Shown: one piece after another, positions 13,970 to 26,338 of the stretch
Layout: each line of letters begins with the position of its first letter
Numbering within the stretch: position 1 is the first letter of the stretch
Program-made: the position numbers and the translations under genes
Notes under the pieces: model-generated
What the model saw: the letters and a program-made list of their open reading frames with translations, nothing else
Database searches by the model: none
Told to the model about the DNA's origin: nothing
Assembly (NCBI GenBank): GCA_025531455.1
Contig: JAMYHL010000063.1
Location: 62,001-126,000, forward strand
Reading direction: 5' to 3'
Source: Apiotrichum sp. Y4204
Taxonomy: Eukaryota; Basidiomycota; Tremellomycetes; Trichosporonales; Trichosporonaceae
DNA: 64,000 bases

Positions 13970-14095
13970 ATAACTATGTAGCCTCTTCTGCATATACAGC
14001 TTCCTCTACATACAGTATGTAGCCTCCTCTGTGTAGCCTACTCTGTGTAGCCTCCTCTGTGTAGCCTCCTCTATGAAGTCTCCTCTATGAGTCCT
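13970..14095. repeat. Minisatellite of about 14-bp units between convergent genes
   Basis: Imperfect tandem copies of a GTAGCCTCCTCTGT-like unit, with variants such as GTAGCCTACTCTGT and GAAGTCTCCTCTAT. It starts just after the HORMA gene and runs over the stop codon of the opposite-strand asparagine synthetase-like gene, so both 3' ends lie in or next to it. Confidence 0.85.
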
Positions 14096-16107
14096 TCCCC
14101 AACTCGGTAGCCCTTGGGCGTCTCGTTCAGTTTTGCACTCTTTGTTCCGAACTGCATTGCTCGTTTAACTCGACCCGCAGTGGTAACCAAACCGCAATGT
14201 TTTGCTGCCAGTCGCACCAAGAGCTTGTCACCAGTCCCAGGTGGAAGCGTCAGATCGCATTTTGCCCATACTGGAAGCGAGGAGACGTAGTCCACAAACG
14301 CCAAATCCAAGAAAGGATATCGAGCATCTCGGGCATGCGACGAGATGACTCTATCATCCCGGCTCAGGTTCCGCTGTGGGATGCGGTCAAGATCAAGTTG
14401 TATCTCCTCGATCAAGCCCTCCCACGAGCCTCGGTCAAATGCGCGTCTATGCCGTGTATATCCGGCAAGCTGTCTGTAGTCACGTCAGAAAGATTGCCTT
14501 CTTTGACTCACTCGTCGGCGCCCAAGCCGGAGATGTACACCTTCGCCTTGCTTTGATATGAGATTGTTTCAGCTCCGTTCCGAACGATCCCGTAGCCTCT
14601 CGAAGCAAAGTAAAGAGGGTACGCAAGTGACAGGTCCATTTCTGTGGGATAAGTATACGAGCAGATGGACCAATCTTCACCAGTGTTGTTTGGGTACATG
14701 AGATTGACAACTGTCGGGCGATGTGCTTTGCTCTCCTATCACATCAGTCATTTGATCGTCAGACTTTCACTAACCTCAACGGTGACATCAACTTCAACAA
14801 AGATGAACTCCCTCCCAGGACACACGCGTCTCAGTTCCGCGGCAGCCTCCCGTCCAGATATGCGGTCGGGGACATCGTATATCTTGCCTTGATCTGCCTC
14901 GCTCGATTTATTGGGAACTTTTCCCTTTGGCGGCTGCTGAAACGCGACGTTGACAAGTTCAATGGGTTCGCCATCAGGAAGACATCGATGCACTAGGGCG
15001 GCGAGAAGTGAGCAATCCACACCTCCTGAAAAGAGAAGAGCGACGCGTGGACTGCTACGTTGTTAGAACAGGACTTGGACACACATTATCGTTTGGTGAC
15101 TAACCTATCCGGATGCGGGGGAATGTTCTGCACCCGCCTCTGAACGGCTTCCGTTAATCGGGCAACAAAACGAGGACATTCCTCTTCGGCTGCGCGAGTC
15201 CCATTCCAGTCCGCTGAACAGGGGACACCCGTGTTGATGGGGTTTAAGGGTTGTCGGATCCATGTTTGGAGGGCTGACATGTAGTCGGGAATCTTAGAAT
15301 CAGCAGAAGTCGGTAGGAATCAACATACCCCATCAACAAACCTGACAGCGGCCAAGTCTAATACACCAGCTTGACCCCCTTGGAGCGCCTGCATCGGTAG
15401 GTGCTGGGCGCGCGCTTGGTCGCTCCGTGCCGATGTGAGTATGAATGATACACTGGGCAAAGTTGATCCATTTGATTTGATGGGCGCTTGAGGGGTGTGA
15501 AGGATAAGAGAGCGACGCGACAGAGGATCGACACCAAAATGAATAAGCATTGTTGAGAACTAAAGAAGTCAGTTGCACTCAGTCGGTGCTCGACAGTCAT
15601 GCGCACGAGGGCTTATGTCTTCACTTCCGTCGGCCTGTCTGAAGATCCACCTCTGCTTACTAACCTCGAGGTAGATGTACGCAAATCTGTGGCACAGATC
15701 AGCTTAATTCACCTCACCTCCATGTACACCTACGGTCCTTCTACGGTCGAAAACACCTCCTTAGGAGATACTCCCGCTTCCAGGGTGTGGAAGAGCTTCC
15801 TTGTGTCGTTTTGTTCGAAAGAAACTTCCACACCATCGAAGACCTGACCGTTCCAAGCCAAGACGCCACGATGCCCGACAAGGGGCTGTGGAGTAAGACC
15901 ACCGCGTAGACCTAGAACGCTGGATTGGATGATAACGAGCAGGTTCTTAGCCTCTGCAGATGCTTTCACGCGGGTTGCATAAACACCATTGGCATCCGGG
16001 CCCCTCCGGTTGTTCTCGTCCTTTATAGAGTGTAGCAGCTGGTGGAACCTGTCTTCCAAGACGATATGTCCATCTGCCGGAGTGACGCACAGAGTAAGCC
16101 CACACAT
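14071..16107 (-). CDS. Asparagine synthetase domain-containing protein (ASNSD1 type)
   Basis: Resembles eukaryotic ASNSD1, an asparagine-synthetase-fold protein of unclear reaction that is distinct from true asparagine synthetase. The N-terminal glutaminase-type domain starts MCGLTLCV, with Cys2 as the expected nucleophile once Met is removed; this sets the start at 16107 rather than ten codons upstream. It continues with RRGPDANGVYAT and LVGHRGVLAWNGQVFDG. The synthetase-type domain has the PP-loop SGGVDCSLLAAL near 15000-15040. The C-terminus shows ELDLDRI-like and RNLSRDDRVISSHARDARYP followed by FLDL and KRAMQFGTKSAKL, the ASNSD1 hallmark region. Several short introns interrupt it. It converges on the HORMA gene with about 115 bp of repeat between stops. 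Confidence 0.88.
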
Positions 16108-17845
16108 GGTTACAATATCGGAGGGCAGCAAGCCCAAGTCAGTCCAACACTGATCCGCGGCAGTCGGGCTCTGAAGTGGAGAATAACAGCTAGAGCGAGT
16201 GGAAGATGGGTTTTCCTGGAGAAACTTTCAGTGGAGGTTGCAGGGGGAGTGCCGGCTGGAGTAAGTAATGAAGGAAATGGATGTAGAAGAGATGTCGGGC
16301 GAGTGAGTTATGGATAAAAGGGCAACGAGATCATGAGAGGCAACAGCACTGTCCGTTGTCGCGTTGCTGAAATTCCAGTCGACCTCCGTACCTCCACTAG
16401 CAGACCTCGGTGTTTTGCTAAACTTGGCCGTTTTGCCGTTTTCCCTTTAACCTTTGGCACATGGCCCCGGCGTGCTACGCACGCGCGCATAGACATTCCT
16501 GCCAGCTGCCAGCTGGCCAGCCGTCGGCCGTCAGGGGCACGTCGGCAGCGCCGGGTGGTGGGCGCTTTCACTGGCTGTCGTGATAAAACAAAAGCTACGC
16601 GCTAGCAACGACGAACACTGCTGGCCACACCGGCCAGCAATCATGCATGCGCGCAAGTTTAGGACTTACGATAATCATTCAGACTACAGTGTCATCTCAT
16701 GGATGCAGGATAAGTTGGGTACTGTGGTTCTTCGCACCTGAACGAACAACTGTGCGCAACCGCTTGATTATCGAGCGTTGCAAACGTCAGGCGGGACCTA
16801 CATGATCTCCTTGCTTGACAACTTCCGCGCTTTGGGGAGTGCATTGCTGGCCATATGGCCAATGGCCTCGTAGGCTTGGCGTGCAGATACGCGTGCAATG
16901 TCGTCACATGTCATACGGAGTACTGCAACTGCGTGCACTGTTGAGTACTGTACAACGTATACAAAGCAGGGTAGACGCAGCGGGGGGACTGCTTTCCACT
17001 TGGCCACTTGGCCACTTGGCCACAGGCGCACAGGCGCCGATCGGTCAACATATGCAAGATGACCCCCCCACCCAGACCACCCACATTGAGTCGCTGGGTG
17101 GGGTCTGGCATGAGCCCGCGAGAGAGCAAGAAAGATTGTGCAAGTTGTCATGACTGCGGACAGCGGCACATAAACCTGAGACCACAAGATACTCTCTCGT
17201 CTCGTCCGAGATCCGAGATGTCCAGTTCACTAGTTCACTACTTATCCCACGACGCGATGATCGTCGCGAACGCGCAAACGCCTCATTGCTGAGTCGCTGC
17301 GTGACTGATGATCATGCAATCATGACTGTGTGGTTCGCCCAAGTGATCCAGAATTCTGAGGTAACTGAGGTATACTGTACTGTGATATATCGAGAAAGAC
17401 GTGGGGGGTTTGCTCGGGCGATCGGGGCTGGGCTGCCCAGCGAGCGCGACACGAATACAGACCTGCAGGGGCAGAGCGTTGAACGACGCCCCGGCCCTAG
17501 AACTTGTGCCCTTTGGCCGGGCTGCAGAGAGGCCAGAGGCGCGAGCGTTCAAGCGGCCAAGCGGACGCGTGACGGGAGCTCTGCTAGCTGCTAGCTCTGG
17601 AGTCAGGGGTTCACCTGGAGAAAAATCAAAGACAGTCGTGTCGCCCGGTCGTCGTGTCCTGGCTGGGTGGTGGTCCCTGGCGGCCTGGCGCCCTCCGAGA
17701 GTCGCGTTGTTTTGGTCCAATTGCGTCCTTTGTGGAGCGTGCTAGGACCTGGATTGATTTTCAGGGTCCACGGATGCCATTTGTACAACTATGTCATAGG
17801 CATTAGACCCCAGAGCGTATCCTCTACCATCCAGCTTTTTCCATG
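16108..17845. other. Intergenic region, no gene seen
   Basis: Short overlapping frames only. Features are a TGGCCA tandem at 17001-17022 with a CACAGGCG doublet just after it, GC-rich stretches around 16440-16560 and 17400-17700, and scattered restriction-palindrome-like sequence. It contains the divergent promoter area between the ASNSD1-type gene and the forkhead gene. Confidence 0.5.
17001..17022. repeat. TGGCCACT tandem repeat
   Basis: Three copies of TGGCCA at an 8-bp period (17001, 17009, 17017), followed at about 17021-17036 by two CACAGGCG units. A similar cluster of three TGGCCA copies is at 109-129, and CACAGGCG doublets recur near 945. Function is unknown. Confidence 0.85.
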
Positions 17846-18825
17846 TTTGATTGGACAGTGTCTTTGTGTGGGTCCTGGTCCCTGAACCCTAAGGAATATC
17901 AGCGCCTTCTCCCTTTGTGAAGGTCGTTGTCGCCCCCCTGGTTGCCAGGCCAGACGCGCACTGATCACCTCAGCTGACCTGAGGACGGTTGCTCACTGTG
18001 CGCCCTGCACGCCCGTGGGAAAGAGTGGTGCGGAACCGCGGCGCGTGCACGAGCGCGCGTTGGACGCGCCTGCTCTCTCTTTTTGACCTTTGCCTTGCCC
18101 CCGCCACCTTTCCCCCCTCCCTCTCTCCCCACCTCCCCTTCCCTGCCTCCCAATCCCCCCATCCCCCGTTTCCCATCCCCCATTTCCCTCGGTTCTCCCA
18201 TTTTGATCCATCCACCCACCCACATCCTTTCATCCATCCTTTCATCCTTCCATCCTCTCATCCGTCCATCCTCTCTCTCCCATTCGTGACTCTCCATTCA
18301 TACAATCCACTTCATTACATTCTCGACAACTCTCCACATATCACTCTCCCACATATCATTCTCGCAAGCTGGTTGCTCAGTTGTGCAATTGCTCTTCCCC
18401 GTCACCCACAATCTCATTTGGCGCTCGTCCCGTTCCCACCCTGCTCTGCCGAAAGCATCCTATCCTCAAGCATCCAGCCCTCTCGCGTACCGTCACAATC
18501 GTCCTCGTGTCTTGCTGGTTGCCTACATCCGTATTAGCCATAGCGGCACCTGCTTAACCGTCGACCACTCTTCCTCTCTGTGACTCTTCTCGCGCTGGCT
18601 TGTTCCATCAATTTCGTTGGCATATCGTGACCCGAGCTTCGGAACGGACGGGCATCGAGACGCGTCCAGCTGGATATTTGCCGCCCACTCCCGAAAACTG
18701 CCACTCAAATCCTGACGCGGGACTCATCGCGTGACGGTGTTACACGACGCAAGCCTTAAGTGTGTTGGACCTTGCGTACAATATCCTTCATAGTCGCTCC
18801 CCATTTTTAACAGTGGAAATATCCT
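17846..18825 (+). promoter_or_regulatory. ATG-free pyrimidine-rich leader region of the forkhead gene
   Basis: From 17846 to 18840 there is no ATG in any + strand frame, far fewer than the 10-15 expected by chance. Between about 18065 and 18600 the strand is strongly C/T-rich, with CATCC-type repeats at 18200-18275. This looks like a long 5' untranslated leader cleared of upstream start codons. The transcription start cannot be placed exactly. Confidence 0.6.
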
Positions 18826-18898
18826 GTGAGTGACGGGTCCATGATAGTCATGCACGAAGCATGCTGTTTCAGGAGACAGCAAACTAACAGTCTATCAG
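18826..18898 (+). other. Probable 5'UTR intron of the forkhead gene
   Basis: A consensus donor GTGAGT at 18826, branch-like ACTAAC at about 18881-18887 and acceptor TATCAG ending at 18898 define a 73-nt intron directly before the forkhead ATG. The only ATGs between 17846 and the start codon (18841, 18850, 18861) all lie inside it, so splicing would yield an ATG-free leader. Confidence 0.75.
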
Positions 18899-18912
18899 TG
18901 ACCCGTCCTCTG

Positions 18913-21301
18913 ATGAAGCGTCATCTCGACGACACTGGTCCCTGTGATTTTGACCCCACTGTGTCGCCTAGTGCCAGCTTGTCCACGATATACGAATCTG
19001 GCATCCCCAGTGTGATCGTATCGCCTGATATGAGCCACTATCACGCACAAATTCCTCTCATTTCTCACCAACACTCCCAACAGCAACCCATCGCTCAACC
19101 TCTCAACGAGCTTCAGCCATATCAAGTGGCGCAACATCGCCAAACGTACTCCGGTGTCAATTTTGTCCCTATGCAGCGTCACTCCTCTGTCGGAACCTCA
19201 CGCTCTGACAGTCCTCATATGCTCGGGGCAGACGTTTTTGGAGGACCTTTGCCAACACACTCGGAATTGATGGATTCCAACAGCCATCTTTCTGTAGGAT
19301 ATGATTATACGCTCCCAGCTGTAAGAGACCAAGGAACTGAACATAGTGCTCACAAGCCAGTCATCCTATTCATCAGATATGCCGCAGGGAATCTCGCCTG
19401 CTCGCGCTCTCGGCCCTGCGCCAATTCAATTGCAGAGCTTTGCCACGCCCACAGCTGCGTCCGCGCACAATTCACACACGACGCCAACCAATGTGATGCA
19501 CAACACGAAACCTTCCCTCCTCTCTTCTTCAGTTGGAAGTTCGTCCGACGCCGCCAGCTCCGTTGATCGTCCGAAACGTCACGTCGCTTTGGCCGACACG
19601 AGCGAGGATGAAAACGACTCACCGACCAAGCGTGTGGGCTCAAGGGCAGCCGTCCGTGAGCCTCCCCAGACGGATTCTCGGCACATGAGTGTCGCAAAAA
19701 AGGTCGGTCCGCTTGGCACACGGGCTCGACCCCCTCCACCTTCGAAGGTGCTGCCAACAGGACGCCTCAACAGCAAAGCTCCAAAGGACCCCGGTGTGGA
19801 GGGTATTCCGCCTGGGCCTCGATCAGTAGATCGCCCGCAGCAGTCCTTCGCTTGCATAATTGGACAAGCAATTCTCAAATCATCTGCTGGTGGACTATCA
19901 CTCGAGCACATTTACCGCTATGTGGAGACCGCCTACCCTTACTTCAAGACTGTTGACCAGTGGCGTAACTCTGTCCGCCACAATCTGTCGATTCACAAGA
20001 TTTTTGTCACTATACCTCGCACCGACAAGCATCCTCCTGGCAAGGGCGGTATCTGGGTGATCGAGGAACAAGAGAGGATCCACTGGCCTTCTGATGACAA
20101 GTTCATCAAGAACTTCCCTCCCAGTCACCCCCACCACGCTGTGTGTCGACAGACTCTGCATGAACGAGCCGTGGAGAAGCGAGCGAAGGAAAAGGCGGAA
20201 GCCGAAGGCCGCGAGTATGTTCCGCGGAAGAATAAGAAGGTTCGCAAACTCAAGGACGATGAACTCAAGAGGACGGAGATGAACGCTCCGACCGCAATGG
20301 CCGGTGCCTCCCGCCCGCCCGCGGTTATGGTTCAGCCCCCACTTCCGCCTCCTCGACTGATGCGCCCTCCGCCCTCCTCTCCGCCTCGGAGTACCGGCAA
20401 TCTCCCGTCCTTCGACTTTGAAGATGATGGCGACTTTGTACCTGTTGGGCCTGAGCCACCTACATTCCATCTCAAGAAGCTGCCGAAACCCAAACAAGAC
20501 CACTCCGACCTTGGATCTTCTGCGAATGGCGCTTCGAACAGGAGACGGTTCGGTGACGACGATGAGGAAAATGTGTTTGCATCTGGCCCTAAGCGTGTCC
20601 GCGTCGTTCAACCTGAGCCGCTTTCACCTATCCTTGAACAACAGGCAACTAGTGCATTCCTGAACGACGATGACGACATGTTCATCACACCATCTCGTGA
20701 GCGTTCCAAGGCTCAGCCTACTTCGTCCTCTGGCCAGTTTAGCTCAAGTGCGCTCAAGACCCCCGCTTTGATTCAAACTTCCTCCTCTCCGACGTCCTCG
20801 CCCATGCCACCGACGATTACACGCAGTTCTCATCATCACCCAAGCGCTTTGCAACAAGCGTGGACGCACGATGATATGATGCAGACGACACCTCGCTCCC
20901 CACGTGCTAAACTCGATCCTGCGTTCGATCTGAAGCCGGCACCGCTTAAACGTGATCGCGATGATGACACGTTGCACTTTGCCCCTCACGTTGAACGGGG
21001 TCCTCCGAAAACCCCAGTCACTCGCTCGTCCGCCGCTGCCGATCGCACGCCTCGCATCAGTGGTCTCCGCACGCCCCTGCTGAAGACGCCTCTCACATAC
21101 GGCAGCCCCGCTCGTGCCCCCCCTTCGGCGTCCGCGCACTTGTCTACTCCGTTATGGGAAATGAGTGGTGTGATTGATCGCATGGCAGAGTCTCCAACCC
21201 GCACCCCTCGCACTGATGTGCCCCCCACCAGCCCCACCCATTATTCGCTCAGTGACTGCGGCGATTCACCTGTCTCTAAACGCCGTAGGGTTGCCGCCTG
21301 A
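18913..21301 (+). CDS. Forkhead-domain transcription factor
   Basis: Sequence-specific DNA-binding regulator. The start is ATG 18913 (MKRHLDDTGPCDFD), just after the probable 5'UTR intron; one 40-nt coding intron (19321-19360) shifts to the long frame, giving about 782 aa. The forkhead domain is at residues 295-395: FACIIGQAILKSSAGGLSLE, IYRYVETAYPYFK, the recognition helix QWRNSVRHNLSIHKIF and the wing GKGGIWVIEEQ. The opening KPPYSY of most forkheads is changed to PQQSFA. It is followed by a basic stretch RKNKKVRKLKDDELKR, a likely nuclear signal, then a long Pro/Ser-rich region with many Ser/Thr-Pro sites, suggesting kinase control. Fungal relatives (Fkh, Hcm1, Sep1) drive cell-cycle genes; I cannot choose a subclass. 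Confidence 0.93.
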
Positions 21302-21621
21302 TGTGTCGTTCCCAAATTGATTTGCCACTGTCCCGGTATTCGAATCGCTTTTTTCTTCGTTTTTGATGCTCTCTCTTTGCCCGCTGTCGGCCCGAAGCGG
21401 CTTGAAAGGCCTGCGCTCACATGTATCACACCCACTGTCAATGTTGTTTACTATGAAACAAAGATTTATACCATGTCGCAGGCGACGATGAATGCATACA
21501 TCAATTGCTGTGACTGCCCGTCCCGTCCTTCATTCTGAATGCCGTGTGATGTTCATTATCATACAGAACTGACCTGTGAGCGATCTCGAGTGACTGGTAG
21601 CTCTGCAAACCAGGAGCCGCT
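21302..21621. other. Intergenic region between forkhead gene and ligase IV 3' ends
   Basis: About 320 bases between the two convergent stops. The last exon of ligase IV may reach further left, to about 21550, if an alternative acceptor is used. Confidence 0.5.
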
Positions 21622-24600
21622 TCATGTGGGTTTATGGGCTATTCACATCAGTCGCGATCGACCTGAAACAACTCACCGTCCTCGTTCATCAGGGTCTCCT
21701 CTTCGACACTTTCTGTGACCCATGATGGGAGCACAATATGCTTTCGTTTCGGCCTGACAGTCAGGGGGTACTTTCATTGAACGACACCTACTTGGACGTT
21801 TTGCGGACCAATTCAACATAGCGATTCGAATCATCATTGTCCATGATGATATGTGTGAGTTTGGGATTGGCGATGCACGTCACAATCTTGCCACCATGTT
21901 GACGTAGAAGATTTTCAGCATTGGCAAGACTGTGACATGTGAGCTTGTGGTGGTTGCCGGCGCTTACCGTTCATTGGCTTGGGGTGGTGGTGTTGATGGA
22001 GAGAGATCGTTTAGCATTGCATTCGCTGGTGTATCCAAATAGAACACCAGATGACAAAAGATCGCGTCTTCATCGTATTCCAAAGCGTCGACGTCCTCGC
22101 CCATCGGTTGATACTGGGTCGTTAGTCCTTTTTCGAACATCTCGCTTACATTCCCAATCGCATTGCCCTCGAGAAGCGGAAACAAGGCCGGCAGAGACGC
22201 TACTTGATCATTTACCTGCATCGTTAACACAAATAGCGGATCGATGGCAACGCTCACAGAGGCGCTATCGTCGTCATTGTCCTCATGACCCGAATGTCTT
22301 CGATCATCGTCTGTGTCTTCCCCTGTAGGGACAGACTCCGAGTTATCGTGCGGAGTATCTTGAGCAACTTCGTTTCCTAGCCCCCAGTCTGTTGCCATCT
22401 GGATGGCTTTCATTTGATTAGCACTGGGCAGTTCAACCTCTCCTTCGCTCTCGTCCCGATCATCGGTGCCGTCTCCCTCGTTGGGAACTTCATCGTCGTC
22501 GTTGCCGTCGCGATGCGTTAGTTGTCCTGTCCTGTCTCGCACCAAGCTCAGGTTGTCGAGATCTGCCAGGGTTTTGGTATAATATCGATCATCCTTGGCG
22601 GTTTCCGAAGCGAACACAAGAAGGCTGGAGTTAGTGAGAGGAAAAAGGCAAAGCCCGACGTACTCCTTCACAAAAGGTAAAGGTCGATGCCGTTTGATGG
22701 ATTCGAAGATCCAGTCAGGCTTCACAACGTTATTGCCTTTGCGAATCTGGGCCTTGACTCGGGGGGCTGCAGTCAGCATAGGTAGGCTTAGTTTATGTTA
22801 CATTTGTCGTCGCAGGAAATAACAATGGCCGAGTTGTCCGACAACTGGGCTTGGGTGAAATCGCCTCCATGCTTATGGACTAGAGCTTCAAGCTCCGCTT
22901 TAGTATGGTCCTTCGCGTCCTTTGGAATGTCTAACATTAGCGACCCCACCAGCGCTCATACGCACAAAACGTCCAATACCTGAAAATGCGGTTTTCCACA
23001 TTGTCGCTTGATAGTGTTTGACCTTTGAACCCTTCAAACAGTTGCACCTTGCGCCGCCCGGTAGTTGTTTTGCGGCGCTTTCGAGAGCTGTGAATCAGTG
23101 GCGAACACACATCGGCTTCTTACGTTCCGTTTTCCCCATCAACATATCTTTTCTTCGGCTTCTGCAGCAATGAGTTGAACTCCTCAAAGCTCAACTGATG
23201 ATGTTAGCACCCACAACACCTCAATGTGATGCTAACGCAGTTCCACATATCGCGGTCGTTATGTTCGTTTGCGCTGGGATGCTCGCGACTATCTCTGTCC
23301 CAGAAAATAAATCGACAGCGGGGGAATCGTAGAGTGTACCCAGCACCGTATCCGCCAGCTACCAGTAAGTCACCTCAAATAACTCACTCTCGCGTACCAG
23401 CTGTGACAATCTCTGAGGCCTTGACTTCAATAACAAACGAACTGGAGTCAAAAGGGGTATCATAGGCGTGTTGGTGCATACTTTTGAGGTTCGATGTAAA
23501 CGTCAGCTGCGCGCTAGTTAGTACAGAGAGCATGCGTTTCTCAACTCACGTTTATCATCAGAGCCAGTGGCCCCCAGTTGCATCCAGGATGGGGGATTGT
23601 TTCGATCAAACGGTTTCCAGTGTTGCCGATGTTTCGTGCTGAAGTGAGCAAATCCAAAGCGTTCGAGGCACTCACAGAATCCACTCGTAGTCTTCGTAAC
23701 TCATGCCTGACCCCACCTTGGCGATGGTTTTGAATCTAAGTTAGTTGAGGGCAGAGAATCATGAACCCTACTGTGGGATGTCATTGGAGCCATCGTCCTC
23801 TTGGGGCACTCGCAGGCCACAAAGAAGACTAGAGATTTTCCCAGTACGGCCGCCTTGGCCCCACCATCCCCCTGCCATAAGAAGATAACCGATACAGGGT
23901 ACCCACCAAGCACAAGGAGATCCAAATTCTGCGTGTTAGCATTATTGCAAGGTCAGCTACACACCTCTCCCATTTGATCCGCATATTCAGGCTTGACTTT
24001 GATCCAGTCCGCTCCTCGCGAGTTGGTCACATATGGACTGTCTGCTTTCTTCACGACAATGCCCTCGCCCCTGTTTATTAGTAATGGGGCAATAGTTACT
24101 CTCTCACTTTTGTTCCAAGACTCTTTCCAACATGGACCTAATATCTTTACCGGTTCGTCCACGTTCTTCGTCGACAAACTCGATCCGTCCAACATATTGA
24201 TCCATTTGTTTGAAGATCCGCCCGGAACGTAGCAGTCGCTTGCGTTCAGACAAGCGAGTGCCAGTTAGACAGCGGTCATTGAGGTACAGAATATCAAAAA
24301 CTTTGACTATAGGTCAGCGACAGGGAATCAGCCTCTGCTCACAGCATGGACGGGGAGAGTTCTCATCGTACACCTTATCTGACAGTTAGTACCCGTAGAC
24401 GGAGAGCCAATTCCTACCCAAGGCTGCTGTTTTCAAAGTTCCGAATGCAAGATACTTTTCCAAAGCAGGGTCCCATACCATCATCTCCCCATCCAGAATG
24501 ACACTGGAATTAGAGAAGGCCCTATCTTTGAAACTTACTTTCGGACACCCTCTTGGAAGACGTCAGCGATAAACGGGGTAAGGCTCCCTTCCCCAACATT

Positions 24601-25841
24601 TGAGCCATACATATACGCTGTCATTAGTTACCAATCCAGAAAGTAGTGCTCACTATAATCCTTTGCCTTTCTGGAGCAGTAAAACCATTCAGCACCAGCT
24701 CCTCGCATATGAAGTTGGATGCGCTCTCCATCAAGTTTCTCTTCCATGATAAACTCAGAAGTACCTGGGCCGACCATCTTGGCAATAGCGTCATGCGACG
24801 ATGTCGGTGAACGGTAACACAGTTGAGGCAGAAAGCACCGGAATAGTTCAATACTGGTTTGCTGCACATTAGCAAAGACAGTTGAGTCGGTCGGTAATGT
24901 TATTACACTCACGTTTTTCTCCAGTCGAATTTCGGGCCTGTATAATGTCCAACAGACGCGTTTCAAGTCGGAACACACATTGAAGAGGGCCGCAGCGTCG
25001 GGGTGGAAACAACCCAAAACTCCCTTCTCGCGAATGGAGATTCGAAGATCAATCTGTCAGTTTGAAACAGTCCATTCCTACTTACCTTTAAGAATAATAC
25101 GGATAATCCATTCCTGCTCGTTGGCGGAACATTGTTCGTTCATCCGCCGCAGGATCGGAATGTAATCTGCTCTATTCAATCAATCATCGGTCGTGAAAGA
25201 GGAGCTTACTGTCGCAAACGTCCCCTCGCTAGCTCATCCAAGAGTGTGTTTACGGCCTCCACCGTCAAGGTCCCAGCCTCAACTGTCGATCGCGCAGCAA
25301 TTTCGTGATAGCACACTCGCGCAAAATCGCCCGAGAAGTTTTCTCCTTGTCCTTCAACGGGTTGCTTCCACTTGATAAGGCGTTGCGCGGCTTCGCTATG
25401 CCGATCCAGACCAAGCACTTCAATATAACACTTGGCCAGCATAGCTTCCTTGAGGTTGTACACAGGTCGCTCGCGATCCCTCTGAGATTGTCAATCAAGC
25501 ACATTCATATTCATTTCACTGCTCACGTCAGGAAGTAGCAGTCGAATCAGAGGGTAGAAATCGTTGCCAACTTTAGTACGCCATAGATTGAAGAAGCGTG
25601 TGAGGGTTTCGGTGCGTTTCCCTGCTTTCTCATTTCTAAGACGATCCATAACCGAACATAGAATGGCAAACGCTGGGGTTGAATGGCGATTAACGCAGTC
25701 AGGAGGCCTTTCAAGCTGTGTTGGGGGAGGCAGCTGCGAGTGTTGTAACTGCTGTTGTGACGACCCCTCCTCCTCTTCCTTGAGAGTTGATGTTGGGGGA
25801 GGCAGCCGTCGCTGACCTTTGTAGAACTGGGGCGCGGGCAT
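21622..25841 (-). CDS. LIG4: DNA ligase IV (non-homologous end joining)
   Basis: ATP-dependent ligase that seals double-strand breaks with its XRCC4/Lif1 partner. Start MPAPQFYKGQRRL at 25841. The N-terminal DNA-binding domain has RFFNLWRTKVGNDFYPLIRL and RERPVYNLKEAMLAKCYIEV. The adenylation motif EEKLDGERIQLH (KxDG-type, catalytic Lys) is near 24730-24750, with VILDGEMMVWD near 24490. Two BRCT domains end the protein: VKPDWIFESIKRHRPLPFVK near 22680-22730, and a last one with HIIMDNDDSNRYVELV and PSWVTESVEEETLMNED. More than ten short introns occur. The end is ambiguous: one acceptor gives ...NEDAHKPT stop at 21622, another gives a few more residues ending near 21550. It is about 1000 aa, as in the family. 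Confidence 0.93.
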
Positions 25842-26338
25842 GGTGCTGCCTGTACAGCTGCGACGCTGCTAAAGATGAATTCGCCGGGCAGATCTTGTGA
25901 AGAAGTCAAACAACACAAAGGAACGGGGAAAACGTGTTGGCCGATTGATGCAGTAGTATAGCTAGTACAAAGGCCGAGTGGATTGCATCATGTGTGGATT
26001 GATGATGAAACAGTGATATTGGGGCACCACACGAACCACACAGCTCAAGTCCACTCATCCACTAATGACGTGTAAATGACGTGTAGTGTTTGTCTCTGCT
26101 ACATCCATATATCCTTTTTCAGGCTGCGTGTCATCATGGTGTCGGCCATCTGGTTTTGGAGATCTGGAGATACTGGCGCGCTGACGCGCTGGCGGGTGGT
26201 TGCGCTGGCGGGTGGTTGCGCTGGTGTGCACGGGGGAACGGATACATTAGATAGATTCGATAGATGAGACAACACCAGCTGCTGCTGCGACGGGTTCTAT
26301 AATGCTGTGAGCTACGACATGCGACACAGGTTGGTTGG
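25842..26338. other. Intergenic region upstream of ligase IV
   Basis: Upstream region of the ligase IV gene and 3' flank of the Zn2Cys6 gene. No coding signal. It contains a 16-bp direct repeat at 26186-26224. Confidence 0.6.
26186..26224. repeat. 16-bp direct tandem repeat
   Basis: GCGCTGGCGGGTGGTT occurs twice head to tail (26186-26201 and 26202-26217), followed by a partial third copy GCGCTGG. It lies between the ligase IV start and the stop of the next gene. Confidence 0.95.

Noticed and set aside
18826..18912. Forkhead protein starting at 18826 or at the ATGs 18841-18861
   Set aside because: 18826 is GTG and forms a consensus donor; those ATGs lie in a probable intron with branch site and acceptor just before ATG 18913.
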